Assembly (NCBI GenBank): GCA_004764695.1 | Contig: SMSO01000033.1 | Location: 1,937,001-2,001,000 of the forward strand | Origin: Schizochytrium sp. TIO01 | Lineage: Eukaryota > Sar > Bigyra > Thraustochytrida > Thraustochytriidae | Direction: 5' to 3' | DNA length: 64,000 bases | Shown here: positions 10,801 to 21,351 of the stretch, piece after piece | How the letters are laid out: the number at the start of each line of letters is the position of its first letter | Numbering within the stretch: position 1 is the stretch's first letter | Position numbers and translations under genes: made by a program | The notes under the pieces: model-generated | What the model saw: the letters and a program-made list of their open reading frames with translations, nothing else | The model's database searches: none | What the model was told of the DNA's origin: nothing

Positions 10801-12539
10801 CCCCCGCCCCGAAGGGAAAACGCAAGGTCGTTGTGTCTACAAACGTGGCTGAAACCTCTATCACAATCAACGACGTTGTTTTTGTAATTGATTCTGGTAA
10901 AATGAAGGAAACACGATATGACGCAACAAACCGCATGTCTCAACTTGTGGAAGATTGGGTATCTCGTAACTCTGCACGCCAGCGCCGTGGTCGTGCTGGT
11001 CGTGTACAGCCTGGACAATGTTACAAGATGTACACAAGGAAGCGTCATGATGTGTACTTCCATCAAGCCCAGCTCCCTGAAATTCACCGGGTGCCTCTCG
11101 AACAATTGGTGATGCAGGTTCTTGCCTCGAACCTAGGCCAACCTGAAGATTTTATGAACACACTCATGGAACCCCCTCCTTCAATCTCTGTCAAAGAAGC
11201 TGTCCGTTTACTGCTCGATGTAGGCGCTGCATCTCAAGCCCGACCAGGAGCGAAAATTTCCCTCACTGCGCTCGGTCGCCACTTATCGCGGCTTCCTATG
11301 GATGTTAGAATTGGAAAAATGCTTCTTTTCGGCTGTTTACTGCAATGTGCTGACCAGGTGCTGACCATTGCAGCTGCTCTGAACGTTCGCAATCCATTTA
11401 TGTCCCCTCCCGACAAGCGAAATGAGGCCAACGAAGCTAAAAAGGCTTTACTGGGCGGAGAAAGCGTTGAGGTCACCCAGAGCGATCATATCTGTCTGAT
11501 GTATGCCTATGAGCGCTGGGCAGCATGCGAATCTGAGCGCGAAAAGCGCGCCTTTGCTGATAAATACTTTTTATCGCACCAGTCACTGAGCGAGGTCCGT
11601 GACTTGCGCAAGGATTTGGGCCGCACCCTTGCAGAGATTGGCTTTGACACTTCTTCGTCAGCAAAGCATGTGCAAAAGGGCAATTCGCGAATCCTCACTC
11701 GGGAAAGTGTTTCGCTCATTAAAGCAGCTCTTTGTGCAGGCCTTTACCCAAATGTCATCAACGTGCGCAAACCCCTGCAAAAATTTGCAGAGACTCAGGG
11801 AGGTGCTGTGGCTCAGGCCCCTCACGCGCAGCAACTTCGTTTCATGTTGCGACGAGCACAGGGTGTTGAAGAATTAGAAGCAGCCTACAAGGCTGCTCAG
11901 GATGCAGCAGATATTGCAGCGAAGGAGGCGTTGGCAAGAGAAAAGGCATTACAGAAACAACAACAGAAAGATGCTGATGAGGCTCGTACAAATGAGGGCA
12001 GTCAAGAAAAGGACGAATGGGAAACTGCCCTTGACGAGGATGAGGAGGACAATGATAAGAACTTAGACGAGGATTATGATAACAGCAAGTCTGTTGGGGA
12101 TAGTGAAAGCTTTGACAGCCGCTCTGTTGGATCTCATCCTTCTCAAAAGGGTAAATTCAAGTTTGATTTGGAACGCGTCTTTCTTCATCCATCCTCTGTC
12201 CTTTTCCACCAACGCGAATACCATAACCCTTGGCTTGTATACCGTGAAAAGGTCAAAACCACCAAGGTTTATATCCGTGATGCAACGGTTGTACCCCCAT
12301 ACTCCTTGCTGATGTTTGGAGGTAATATCGAGGTACAGCATGAGCGTGGTACTTTGACAGTGGATGGCTGGATCACCTTCCGTGCGCAAGCACGTATCGG
12401 TGTCCTTGTTCGTGAGTTGCGCCGAATTCTTGACCGTCTTTTGGACCAAAAAATTGCATACCCTGACCTCGATATTGCCAATACTGATGTTCTTCTTTCA
12501 ATCAAGAAGCTCATTATTGGTTCTGGTTTCATGGTTTAG
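7806..12539 (+). CDS. DExH-box RNA helicase, DHX57/DHX29-like
   Basis: A 1,577-residue ATP-dependent RNA helicase of the DEAH/RHA class. In order: a basic N-terminus (MGRKKNVQ); a C2H2 zinc finger near residues 162-183; a UBA-like stretch around 365-410; an RWD-like segment (LREDEIMALDAMF) near 500; Walker A GETGCGKT at 729-736; DEVH at 831-834; the SAT motif; STNVAETSITI; and the arginine finger region QRRGRAGR. Then come the HA2 and OB-fold regions with an acidic insertion between them (around residues 1395-1435). UBA plus RWD plus helicase matches DHX57 and its relatives DHX29 and yeast YLR419W, which act in translation or RNA remodelling. All core motifs look intact. The open frame extends nine codons upstream but only from TTG, so the ATG at 7806 is chosen. 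Confidence 0.93.
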   Translation: MGRKKNVQVIKSRGEFTAQGITIKEWQRTPKQLLNEFCQAQKRPKPIFKKAPCREPDHFRTRVILPDPKGKTEKDIVLCTVEGYPELTASQHASALLALKQVDGARQHEKRLPEPYRTAWLAMGGGDAGKPDSNDGNKPESKRAKKVREAAEKEAAADNFSCRFCDKSFKKEHAVAIHIKQMHAAEVAAELKAEEEADAELAAQFGGFDAADQQSTTSSSTNAGASTGASTAAVSSTKSNSSGWDLYGDCPKDNSTAPVLPKGPSTKPEDFKITAQGKFATRYERRMHQESRMETVRAKQRKREAHKMSNPYVTVFMSEEHRMFVEKVVKSFASSLKQVADKDDDQDDPKKSEDLLKRSEAKALVKLGFRPEDVQNALMQCGEGFPQDVYLDWLCLYAPEDYLPEGFDPRGKQLEVVSLRKAKDGMANSSTEAALALFADATGLNVDVSKKNAEHVLSELFRAYDEFCKMYAEAETWPMSMEMTPQASTDEAEAEGQQLREDEIMALDAMFEEAEVQSEHEILIGSQTVSRHVVKVGPIDNVPGENLIEVMAITKSSTAAIYPYQPALVAFYNPALNRHVNAHMSLELTKHAQTLMGAPQLYEFYDLVRTSLAELVAARKTFPFKASSTLKRSVDAGLSVTAASELLSAHSAQNDGTEGGASKSKTSRNGGRRKVVDNSVEMQQRQAQRKNTDRKYQDMLAARAKLPAHEHALEVITELDQNQVVLISGETGCGKTTQVPQFILDDAIESGRGGKVNILCTQPRRLAAIGVASRVNDERCDEPIGGTVGYQIRLENKTSAKTRLTFVTTGILLRRLQTDPTLDGVTHIMVDEVHERSVDTDFLLSILKALLPRRPDLKLLLMSATMDAVEFCDYFNTRSVIQIPGFVHPVEDIYLEQIVDFLRFPLIPPRGGKDMDPNHAQQAALSQLERKTDYDLLANLVYEIDQKNASVDGSILIFMSGAGEIQRAIRSIERASNGNFMVLPLHGGLSGKDQSKVFAPAPKGKRKVVVSTNVAETSITINDVVFVIDSGKMKETRYDATNRMSQLVEDWVSRNSARQRRGRAGRVQPGQCYKMYTRKRHDVYFHQAQLPEIHRVPLEQLVMQVLASNLGQPEDFMNTLMEPPPSISVKEAVRLLLDVGAASQARPGAKISLTALGRHLSRLPMDVRIGKMLLFGCLLQCADQVLTIAAALNVRNPFMSPPDKRNEANEAKKALLGGESVEVTQSDHICLMYAYERWAACESEREKRAFADKYFLSHQSLSEVRDLRKDLGRTLAEIGFDTSSSAKHVQKGNSRILTRESVSLIKAALCAGLYPNVINVRKPLQKFAETQGGAVAQAPHAQQLRFMLRRAQGVEELEAAYKAAQDAADIAAKEALAREKALQKQQQKDADEARTNEGSQEKDEWETALDEDEEDNDKNLDEDYDNSKSVGDSESFDSRSVGSHPSQKGKFKFDLERVFLHPSSVLFHQREYHNPWLVYREKVKTTKVYIRDATVVPPYSLLMFGGNIEVQHERGTLTVDGWITFRAQARIGVLVRELRRILDRLLDQKIAYPDLDIANTDVLLSIKKLIIGSGFMV

Positions 12540-13600
12540 CTCTTTAGATTAAAACTAGGGACTATCTTTTATTAAACAATTGATTTTATTTCCTTAAATG
12601 TAAAACTAAACGCACAACCATGTGCTGGTGGTATCATCCACACAGTGGTCTTAGAAAGTGGTGGAGTTTCAATGTGCAGTTTTATATTGAAGATCTAAAA
12701 AAGAATGGTATCAAAGCAGAAACCTCTCAACTGACAGAGCTAGTGCAATTAAGAACTATCTCACACACTACCTATATTAATTTTTAAGTCCTTGAGATGG
12801 ATTCATAAGAGGATGCGAAGGTGTTATTTTGATATCAATATGTGTGTTTTATGCGTTATGCGATGTATCTGTTTCTGTTTGCAGGAGGGACGGAGAAGAG
12901 TTGTTATAGTGTAACGAATTGGTTCGGAAAATCCACAATTCCCTATTATGCAAAGAACGCGAAGATTTACAAAAAGGATATGAATTACCGCGAGGTTGAG
13001 AAGACAAACAAAGTACGGGGGAAGTGTGGTAATAACTATGATGAATCTGGCTTGGGTGATGTTTGAACAGAAAGACAATACATTCTACACCAAATGGCAA
13101 AGATTGTGACGGCAATAAAACAATATGTTGCAAAAGATGAGAAAAGAGGATACCTCCTCAGGTAAGAGTAAAAAATTTGCTAGGAAGCTTTCAATCAAAA
13201 TTAAGACTCTGCCTCTCTCTTGTAGAAGTAAAGCAATAAAGTTGCGAAACAAACCCATGACATACTTCCTCCTATAATTCATGTCAACTCTCACCAAAGA
13301 AAACACCTTAAACTATCGTAGCCGTTGAACTTGCCCCTTCACTCAAACTCTTTTGGAAATGACCTCGTTTTTCATGATCGTCACCTCTTGAAGAGGGGAA
13401 TTCCACATTGTTTTATTTTGTGCCAATCCAGTCCGCACCAATCACCATGCCGTATTCCCAGAAATTTGGGAATTTTGAGAATTCAGCAGAAGGATCGCTA
13501 GATTTGTGTTTGTTTTGTAAATTGTTGAGTCGAAGCTTTGCTTGTTTGACTCTGCGAAGCTAGTACTTTTTTCATAAAATACCATTGCAGGTTGTTCTTC
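12540..13600. other. Convergent 3' spacer, helicase / PCNA
   Basis: This 1.06-kb spacer lies between the 3' ends of two convergent genes. It is AT-rich and I see no gene. A short inverted repeat (13454-13460 with 13467-13473) lies about 130 bp beyond the PCNA stop codon. Confidence 0.55.
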
Positions 13601-14389
13601 TTACTCCTCCTCGTCCTCATCAATCTTCGGTGCCAAGTAGTACTGAATGCATCCAACCTGATCCATGTTGTACTCCACAAGCAAGGGGACATCCTTGGTC
13701 ATTGAGAGCTCCACAGTGGAGGCGAGGGGAGTTGCCTTGGCAAAGTAGTTCAAGTAGCGGAGAGCAAAGCGAAGCTCGACGGGCTCGGAAACCTCAAGCT
13801 TGACCTGGTTGTCACCAGAGTCATCAGCAGCCTCACTAGGCTTAAGCGTAATGTTGGCTTTACCCACATCTCCCTCAACAGTGAATCGAACGCCAGCCTT
13901 CTCAGCGGTGATCTTGCAAGTGTCGCCGAGAACCTGAAGATCATTGATAATGCGGCGGAACTCATCAGCAGGAATGGTGACCTTGCTCTTGTATTCGGTC
14001 TCAGGAATGGCAAGCTGCTCCTGTTCAAGATCCATGAGCTTCATATCGAAGTCCATAATACGGTCCTGGTTCTTGCTTTCAAACATGAGGGAGATGACGT
14101 CAGGTTCATCCTTAGCCTTGAGGGTGAGAGTATCATCGTTGTTAGCGCACTTAAGCACCTTGGCAAGGTTGGGGAGGCTAATACCAAGAGAAGTGTCCTT
14201 GTCGCAACGGAAGTGCTGGAAGCCGGTGGCGTGCAGCTTAAGGTAGCAGAGACTCACGTGACTGCTGTCCATAGCCTGGAGCTGAAGACCACTGTCAGAG
14301 AACTCAAAGGCGGCATCAGTAACGAGATCCTTGAGGGCCTCCACGATCTTCTTCAAGACCTGTGCTTGCTCAATTCGGCATTCAATCAT
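13601..14389 (-). CDS. PCNA: PCNA sliding clamp
   Basis: A 262-residue proliferating cell nuclear antigen, the homotrimeric DNA clamp that tethers replicative polymerases and repair enzymes. The N-terminus MIECRIEQAQVLKKIVEALK, the LQAMDSSHVSL segment and the region equivalent to the interdomain loop (LMDLEQEQLAIPET) are typical. So is the C-terminal APKIDEDEEE tail, where PIP-box proteins bind. Length agrees with the usual 258-264 residues. It is a single exon, complete, with an ATG start. The gene is convergent with the helicase. Its promoter should lie in the large spacer to the right. Confidence 0.98.
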   Translation of the reverse strand: MIECRIEQAQVLKKIVEALKDLVTDAAFEFSDSGLQLQAMDSSHVSLCYLKLHATGFQHFRCDKDTSLGISLPNLAKVLKCANNDDTLTLKAKDEPDVISLMFESKNQDRIMDFDMKLMDLEQEQLAIPETEYKSKVTIPADEFRRIINDLQVLGDTCKITAEKAGVRFTVEGDVGKANITLKPSEAADDSGDNQVKLEVSEPVELRFALRYLNYFAKATPLASTVELSMTKDVPLLVEYNMDQVGCIQYYLAPKIDEDEEE

Positions 14390-17130
14390 TTTGCTTTAAC
14401 TGTGTAGGGGGGAAATTACTCTGGATTGTACAAAGTTGAGCGTGCATGCACAAATAAGGCATGCCACAAAATAGTTTTTATGCCATATAGGTATATGCAA
14501 AAGGTAGGTTGGTCGTTAGTTTTCTTTTGTGATTGGTTGTGGCAAATAATCATGTTTTGGCAAGCCTTGACAACGAGAAGAAGAGCAGGAGGACGAGAAT
14601 GGTGGAATTGACCTGGTTTTCTATTTGCTCGCCTCGGAGCTTGTTTGCTGAGCTTGTTGGCAATGCAAAAGCTGCGTTAACTAAGCTATTTTTCGCTCGG
14701 TGCTGAGCTAGCTAGCAACGGGAACTATCTTTCGAGACACCACCGCCATCCACAGATATTTGTCTCTCTGCTCACAGAGCGCACGGGGCTGGGCTTTAAA
14801 CGCTACAGCAGCGCTCAGCTGTGCTTCCGAGCACGTAGCATCACCGCCTCGACTCACGTACCTTAAAGTATCAACTATTCACGAGAAACCGGATTTCTAG
14901 TTTGCTGACCAAGTTGGCGCGGTAGTTTGATTTGGTCTTGGTAAGTCATGAAATAGGAGGAGAGAGGAGACAAGTAGTTAGATAGAAGTTTATATATGCG
15001 AAACCTTAAGATAGTGATGGTTAGGCTCATTCTCAAATGGGTAGCACTAAACAGTAGGTAGGCCTACTAACTGCCACTTGAAAGTGACAGTAGTAGAATC
15101 ATCAATATTAAATGAATCAGGTGGCTCCAAGTTCTACTCATAAATCTAATTGGCTGACTAGCTTCGAGTTGGTGGTTAGATGTCTCACTCTCTCACGTAG
15201 AGACCTTCAAATTTGAACGAAATGACTTGTAAATCTAGTTATATTCTCTGACCATTTCTGCGTCGATACTTCTATCTACTATTTGGATGAATCTTGTTCC
15301 TATGGATCGCTCAGGCTCTCTGTACTTCTGAGGCTGCCTGCGTTCAACATTTATCATTTTCAAAAGTTTCCTCTACTCCTCTGCCTCTCTCTCTCTCTGT
15401 CTCTACCTTTATCTCTCTTTCATTATCTCTCTTTCTATCTCTCTTTCTATCTGCCTCCCTCTGTCTCTCTCTGTCTCTCTCTGTCTCTCTCTGTCTCTCT
15501 CTGTCTCTCTCGATCTCTCTCTGTCTCTCTCTGTCTCTCTCGATCTCTCTCTATCTCCCTCTGCCTCAGCCTCTCTTTCTTCTTTCTTGCCTCAGCCTCT
15601 GTCTCTCTCTGTTCCTATGAAAATAATAGGACTTGTTTAGCCTCCAAATTGTAGCGACTATTCCATAAGATGATGATTGCACAAAAGAATGTGGTACTAT
15701 CCACGACCAGCTCGGACCACCCAAGGTTTTCAAATGACAAAGAATTCAATAATGTAGGCGATCGTGATATCCACGCCACCAAAGGCGTCCTTTTGCACTA
15801 TCTATCCAAGGATAAGAATTGTGGGTTAGTTTTTAATCCGGGATTGGGCCTTAGCCCCAGGCAAGTTTAGTTTTTTTTTTTTAACCTGATAGGTTAAACT
15901 CTAAGTGTCCTTGTTTACGTTGACCTACTAGTAGGTAGTTAGGTAGGTATCTAGCTACTCCGAGTCTTTCTCCAAAAAACCATACCTACATACCTCCCTT
16001 ACCCTATCTACTCAGGTACCACGCAGAAACCATGAGAAAGCTGCTCTATCTCATCAGAAGGAAGCTACTTCGAGGTTAATTTCCAGCACTTGACTTTGAC
16101 TCGGTAGAATCATTATCTTAAAACAAGAGAGAAAGGAACCTATCATGGTGCGCTTTTCCGCCTTCTTTTCAAAACTTAGCTTGCAAATTGTGAAATTTTG
16201 CTCTTCATAGAGGCAAGCCTGAGTTTCGGCGAAACAGAAACTAAACATTCATCAGTTTCTGTAAAAAGTCAAGTGAGCGAATTAAATGGAGAGCGACCGT
16301 ACCGCACTTTAAATGTATTGATGATGATAGCAACTTTTCTTCACTCTGAGAAGAACCAGGAAAGAAACCCGTAAAGTTCAGGCTGTTGACTAGAATTCAA
16401 GTGTATACTTCTATATTCCTAAATACATAGACAAAACAAGCAGAAAGGAGCATCTGGCTACACATTGAAGTTGAGATGGCAGAGGATATCCTTGAAAATG
16501 ATCAAGTTACAATCTGCCGCAGACTATATATATATTTCTTTATACTACCAATACGATGCTCCTCCTAAATGTCACCGGATAGACCCGAATCTTAACTACC
16601 AACCCTTGAGGAATTATCAGTAGGTACCTTTAACCGATAGGAGGTACTATTCAATATAGAGAACCGTTAGGATACAATAGAAATGAAATAATTAGGTACG
16701 AAGAAAAATAGCCACAACTGAATGTACAGGTGGAAGTACACTCCGAAAAAAACTCTGCATCACTTGTCAAAGATTTTTCATTGCATCGCACTGCCAGTGG
16801 CTTGGCTCTAGCGATAAGTTAGATGCATACAGTTAGTATTTTCTCGGAAAAGGCCTAGGTGTTGTTACAGCCCTCCTCATCTTGCATTCACCACGATTCT
16901 CATTAGACGAATTGTCAGATACAGTTTATCCGTTCTCTTTCTGACCTGGGGAAAAGCTAGAACATTTAAAATCTCATCATCGTCGTCACTTCTTGCTTCG
17001 GTGTTGTTAATACATTTTAGTTTCCTAATTATTGATAAAGTCTACCTTTCCTTTAATTTGGGAAGTATTCATTTTGTACCTCGTGAGAAGTAAAGCAGAT
17101 TTACATGTCTATACTTTTTTAAAACTATAA
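14390..17130. other. Large divergent spacer, PCNA / coiled-coil gene
   Basis: About 2.7 kb without a supported gene. The first 500 bp, upstream of PCNA, are more GC-rich and hold several short self-complementary stretches (around 14690-14860). A TCTG/CT minisatellite occupies about 15383-15615. TAGGTAGG-type motifs lie near 15053, 15929 and 15985. The rest is AT-rich. Confidence 0.55.
15383..15615. repeat. Pyrimidine minisatellite (TCTCTCTG-type)
   Basis: About 230 bp of TCTCTCTG, TCTCTCGA and related units, almost pure pyrimidine on the plus strand. The long open frames across it translate only as Leu-Ser repeats and are not genes. Confidence 0.9.
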
Positions 17131-18285
17131 ATGATGTCTCCAAAGCGATGCGAAACCCTCAAACAAAACCCAGAGTCAAAACGAGGCTTGCGCATCTACG
17201 GAGATTCGCATTCACAGCCTTTCTTAACTGGAGAACTCCTGCAAAGACAAGACAATGCTGCGTACAAAACAATAGAAGCAAAGCTTCGAGAAGAGCGAGC
17301 AGCCCTTCGGTTTATTTGTGATGATGAGCTTGCTCCCTTACAGAGGATAAGTTCACATGCTGGAGAGATTGTGGATGACTCCGGGCCTTTCAAGGTGCGC
17401 CCACATCCAAGTCGACATAGAACTGGTTGCAACGACCTTGCTCGACTTATGGATGAGCATATCGAAACCAAACGCCAAGATTTTGAGGGAAGACTGCTAA
17501 GCAAAGAGATTGTTCACTGTCCTCCCTGGCGCCCTAAACCCCTTGATTCGCACGGACTGCAGGAAGAATCCGCTCCTCAAGTTGAATGTACAGATTCTAC
17601 AAGAGATCCTCTCAGTGATAACTCATCAAACGAAAAACGCGCCTGTGACATGGGTGTTCAGGTAGATACAATGCGCTCAAATATCGAACATTTGCAGCAC
17701 AAACTATGGTTTGCAGAGCAACTGAATGAGCGTAGCAACGTTCTTAACCGCAGTTTGCGCCGCGAAAACAAAGAATGTCATTCACGTTTTGTACGAACAT
17801 CATCAAGTTCTTATGCAGTACGTGTGGTCCAAGATAATTTTCGTATGGAGCAATTAAGAGCTCGTCAAGCAGAAGAGAAAGTCGAAAGTGCCAATGTTAC
17901 AGCTGCTCATTTCCGTGAACAATTAAGAGCAGCAGAAGGGAAATTACGCATTGCAATCGATGAAATGGAGAGTATGCGTGAAGAAATTATATTGCTACGC
18001 AAAGCTGCTTCAAATCGTGAAAAGAAACATGCCTTGCAAGTCAATACACTGCGTCAAGAGGCTGCTGCTAACCAGGAGCGAATACGAGAAGAGTTAGCGC
18101 AATTTACCCGCTACCGAAAAGGGATTGTACGAATTCACAAGGAGCTTGCTGCTGATGACGAGGCTTTGCAGAAAAAATTCAAGGCTGTGCACATCTTTCG
18201 TACAAAGAACCCGGCTCCATTGCAATCATTATTAGAACTACATACAAAGGTGTGTACCGCTCCCAAAACACGAGAACAGCAATAA
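17131..18285 (+). CDS. Hypothetical coiled-coil protein
   Basis: A 384-residue protein I do not recognise. Residues 1-150 are mixed and basic-rich, with an HPSRHRTG stretch. From about 185 to 345 the sequence is a long amphipathic helix rich in Glu, Arg, Gln, Leu and Ala, consistent with a coiled coil (for example NIEHLQHKLWFAEQL and RMEQLRARQAEEKVESA). There is no signal peptide or membrane segment. The ATG at 17131 is immediately followed by a second ATG. The gene lies 547 bp upstream of, and on the same strand as, the RhoGEF gene. A cytoskeletal or centriolar structural role is possible but unproven. Its length, lack of repeats and uniform codon use make it a real gene. Confidence 0.75.
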   Translation: MMSPKRCETLKQNPESKRGLRIYGDSHSQPFLTGELLQRQDNAAYKTIEAKLREERAALRFICDDELAPLQRISSHAGEIVDDSGPFKVRPHPSRHRTGCNDLARLMDEHIETKRQDFEGRLLSKEIVHCPPWRPKPLDSHGLQEESAPQVECTDSTRDPLSDNSSNEKRACDMGVQVDTMRSNIEHLQHKLWFAEQLNERSNVLNRSLRRENKECHSRFVRTSSSSYAVRVVQDNFRMEQLRARQAEEKVESANVTAAHFREQLRAAEGKLRIAIDEMESMREEIILLRKAASNREKKHALQVNTLRQEAAANQERIREELAQFTRYRKGIVRIHKELAADDEALQKKFKAVHIFRTKNPAPLQSLLELHTKVCTAPKTREQQ

Positions 18286-18832
18286 TGGATTTTAGTTAAG
18301 GATAACTAGTATGTAGAAGGTAGTAGGTAGTAGTACTACATACTATGTAATTTAGTAGTCCAGAGAGTAGGACCATATTACAGGCGGACCATCTTATGAG
18401 GGAGTAATAAATTAGCTGCCTGACGTAGAAATTTAACTAAAGTAGAGTGATAGTGCAGGCTTCCATTGCAGACTGTCATAACTTGGTCCTGCAAACAGGT
18501 TATGTCAGCACTGCAGCAGGCTGCAACTGGTCTGAAGCGAAAGTTCTCTGCAGTGTTGAGACCAAGATTAGCGCTTCAACCGGCTCCCTCGCCTACTGTA
18601 CAAAAGATCACGCAGTCCAACTTTTTGAGTTCTTTGACACTTGCACACTGATAACTCGCGGTTTATTGTCAATAGGTTTCTCAAGTTGTTTGCGTAGAGC
18701 CATTGCTCAGAATAAAGCCATTGCTCGTGAGAAACCAGGATCAACTGCTAAATTGTGTATATGTTTAAGCTGCGAACAAGGCCTGGGCATATTCAGTAAC
18801 TTTGAAGATATAGGGGGCGACTAAAAGACACA
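18286..18832 (+). promoter_or_regulatory. Spacer upstream of the RhoGEF gene
   Basis: A 547-bp spacer between two same-strand genes, likely containing the RhoGEF promoter. It has a hairpin-forming TAGTATGTAG / CTACATACTA pair at 18307-18345. Overlapping open frames at 18447-18824 lack an ATG or any domain and are not called. Confidence 0.5.
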
Positions 18833-20848
18833 ATGGCAAAGGTGACGTTTGCTTCGAACACAGCCTCGACCCTGACTGAAAATGAGAGTAAGCAACTAGA
18901 TCAGTTGACAATGCAGAACCAGTACCATGAAAAGGACCGACAAGAGAACCTGTCAATACCTGTAGAGGGCAACCTTAAAACCTCGAGCACTTGCAGTGCT
19001 GCAAAGAAAGCCATGCCTCGCTGGGCCAAAGTATGCGAGGAGATTCAAGAGACAGAACAACGATACGCAGATTACTTGCACGTACTTGTAGACCACTTCA
19101 TCCCGGCGATCGCAAGTTTTCAACATGAAAATGCCACGTCTCGCCAAATATTTGGTAATGTGGAGCAGCTGCTTGCCTTTAGTGCAGAGTTTCAACGGGC
19201 TCTCAAAGAGGCTTTAGAAGCAGGAAAAGTCGGAGCGCTATATCTGCGTATTGCTCCATATTATCGCTTGTACTCAGACTACTGCAGCAATCATGCCGAA
19301 GCCGTAAAGCTTGTATGCGGTCTTTCAAGAGACAATGCTAGCTTTCGCTCTAAGGTGAGATCATGTGAGCAAGCATATGGCAATGGTCAGACATTGCTCT
19401 CTTTAATGATCATGCCAATTCAACGTGTACCACGTCACATTCTGCTTCTAGAGCAGTTGTGCAAAGCGTTGCCACCTGAGGACCCTGATTTGCTCGCATG
19501 CCGTGATGCGCTCTGTCAGATGCAAGAAGTAGGACAGCAGATTAATGAAAGTATTCGCAAAAAAGAAAATGCAGTTAAGGTTTGGGAAGTCCAAAACAGT
19601 CTACTTCTTTATGACATTCACGACGATGACTTGGAGCCAGAACAAAGCCCAATCGCGCAGGATGGGAAACTTTCACTTTTCGAAACTAATCGTGTATTTG
19701 TTCGAGAGGGAGAGCTTTTCAAGGTCTGCAATCGCAAATTTAAAAAACGGCGGAAGTTTTTTTTATTTAACGACTGTCTGATATACGCTCGCCCAGTTTC
19801 TGCCATGGGTCTTCGTGGGAAGAAAAAATGGCAATTCAGGAGTCTTCTTCAGGTCGTGCGGGTTGAAGATCTTCCTGATTCATCATCCTTATCCCTTGGA
19901 GCTGCAAATGCTTTCTCAATAATAGCCACATCAAGACGTGTTGTATGTATTGCTGAGACACCGGAAGATAAGAAAGCATGGATAGTCGCACTTCGTGCGA
20001 ATCTGGTTCACCTTTGTACGCGTATACGGCAGGATTCTGGTGCTTCGTCGCGTGCTCCATCACCAGAACGCCTTATTTCCGACACCACGGCAGGTGACTG
20101 CACTACGCAACACACTTCCTCTTCAGATGATGAAGGTAGCTTGGTCTTTCATGATGTTACGGACGACGAGGACACAGAGGATGATGAGGAGACGGATATT
20201 GAAGACGAGGAGGCTATTCTTGCTCGAATCGAGGATACTCTAGACAGCTATGAACCTTTTATCAAAGCGAGCCACTCAACCATAGCCTCCCAAGCCATGA
20301 CTTGGGAGGAGTATGCAAAACAAAGTCGTACCCGTATCATGAACATTCTTCAATCCCTAGAAAGTATCAAGTACCTCATGTCTTTTGCCGGTTATGCGCG
20401 AGTCTTTGCAGTTACTGCACGTACCTTGCTAGGCTATATCAATTCGGAGATTCAACAAACGAAAATTTCTGCGCATGCTAAACTAATCTGGTTCGCACAA
20501 TGCTACGAAATGGCGAAAATAAGCCCTCCAACTAGTATATTGCAGCACCTTGGAGTGTGGACTCAAAGTGTCTTGTTGTGGCAATTACAGAGCATGAAAG
20601 ACCAAGCAGTTATGCTTTGGTCATCACGTTTTGCTTTAGCCTATTCTTCTCGCGTTATGATGGCGATTTCTTGGGCCCACATGCAAGGACTCAAGGAGCA
20701 CCTAGGTAATGTTGAAACAGATATGTGGCACAACAGAATTAAGGAGACTTGGGGTTTAGTGCATCATCACATTCAGCGTTGGAAGGCCGAATTCTTTCCA
20801 AAACGAACTGACGGGCTAGATAAGGAAGATCCAGTCGAAGCTCAATAA
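18833..20848 (+). CDS. DH-PH domain Rho guanine-nucleotide exchange factor
   Basis: A 671-residue protein with a Dbl-homology domain at about residues 62-250 and a pleckstrin-homology domain at about 285-395. The DH domain shows the start EIQETEQRYADYLHVLVDHF (conserved region 1) and the hallmark PIQRVPRHILLLEQL (conserved region 3). The PH domain shows REGELFKVCNRKFKKRRKFF, then LFNDCLIYARP, and ends with the invariant Trp of KKAWIVALR. DH-PH proteins load GTP on Rho-family GTPases, with PH targeting to membranes. A strongly acidic linker follows (about 440-475), then a helical region of nearly 200 residues that I cannot assign. The start ATG at 18833 is the first in frame. Confidence 0.92.
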   Translation: MAKVTFASNTASTLTENESKQLDQLTMQNQYHEKDRQENLSIPVEGNLKTSSTCSAAKKAMPRWAKVCEEIQETEQRYADYLHVLVDHFIPAIASFQHENATSRQIFGNVEQLLAFSAEFQRALKEALEAGKVGALYLRIAPYYRLYSDYCSNHAEAVKLVCGLSRDNASFRSKVRSCEQAYGNGQTLLSLMIMPIQRVPRHILLLEQLCKALPPEDPDLLACRDALCQMQEVGQQINESIRKKENAVKVWEVQNSLLLYDIHDDDLEPEQSPIAQDGKLSLFETNRVFVREGELFKVCNRKFKKRRKFFLFNDCLIYARPVSAMGLRGKKKWQFRSLLQVVRVEDLPDSSSLSLGAANAFSIIATSRRVVCIAETPEDKKAWIVALRANLVHLCTRIRQDSGASSRAPSPERLISDTTAGDCTTQHTSSSDDEGSLVFHDVTDDEDTEDDEETDIEDEEAILARIEDTLDSYEPFIKASHSTIASQAMTWEEYAKQSRTRIMNILQSLESIKYLMSFAGYARVFAVTARTLLGYINSEIQQTKISAHAKLIWFAQCYEMAKISPPTSILQHLGVWTQSVLLWQLQSMKDQAVMLWSSRFALAYSSRVMMAISWAHMQGLKEHLGNVETDMWHNRIKETWGLVHHHIQRWKAEFFPKRTDGLDKEDPVEAQ

Positions 20849-21351
20849 CGCAACTATAGGCAAGTCAGTTTATGTCATACGTTGAAATGCATTCCGCATT
20901 TTGATTGACCTGATTGATATTACTTTGAAAATGCAGAAACTGAAAGTAAAGATAATTGTACTTCAACATTATATTTCGAAGTTATTAACTGTTTGAAAAA
21001 GCGTGTTACAACTTGTAAACAGGGCGCGGACTTCTAGCCCGGATAAGAGAACTGATGTTTCTTTCTTTGAATTCCTCTGTGGCAGACCTCATCATTCGTT
21101 GATACCTCATATACAAGTACAATCTTAACTGTTGAACCAATTGAAAACTCTCTCTGAAAGACAGCGAACTTTTGAGACAACTACTCAAGACCATGCTCTT
21201 GGAACTACTGTATCGGCCAAGCCTTTGTTATATTTATTAATTTCAATATTTTCATGATAAGTATGCAGTCGTAAAATTGATTCGTGTCAAATATCGATTA
21301 ATCATCTCTAATTGCTGTTTATTAGACTATACAAACTGTCGAAAAAGATAA
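20849..21351. other. Convergent 3' spacer, RhoGEF / AFG1-like
   Basis: A 503-bp AT-rich spacer between convergent genes. Nothing else is apparent. Confidence 0.6.

Noticed and set aside
14914-14920. A TTGGCGC sequence resembling an E2F site upstream of PCNA.
   Set aside because: It lies over 500 bp from the start codon, matches the consensus only partly, and is a single site. Not enough to call.
15283-15654. Two overlapping Leu/Ser-rich frames of over 100 codons.
   Set aside because: They are translations of a pyrimidine minisatellite.
18447-18824. A 125-codon Cys-rich frame just upstream of the RhoGEF gene.
   Set aside because: It begins at GTG, not ATG, has no recognisable domain and does not join the RhoGEF frame.
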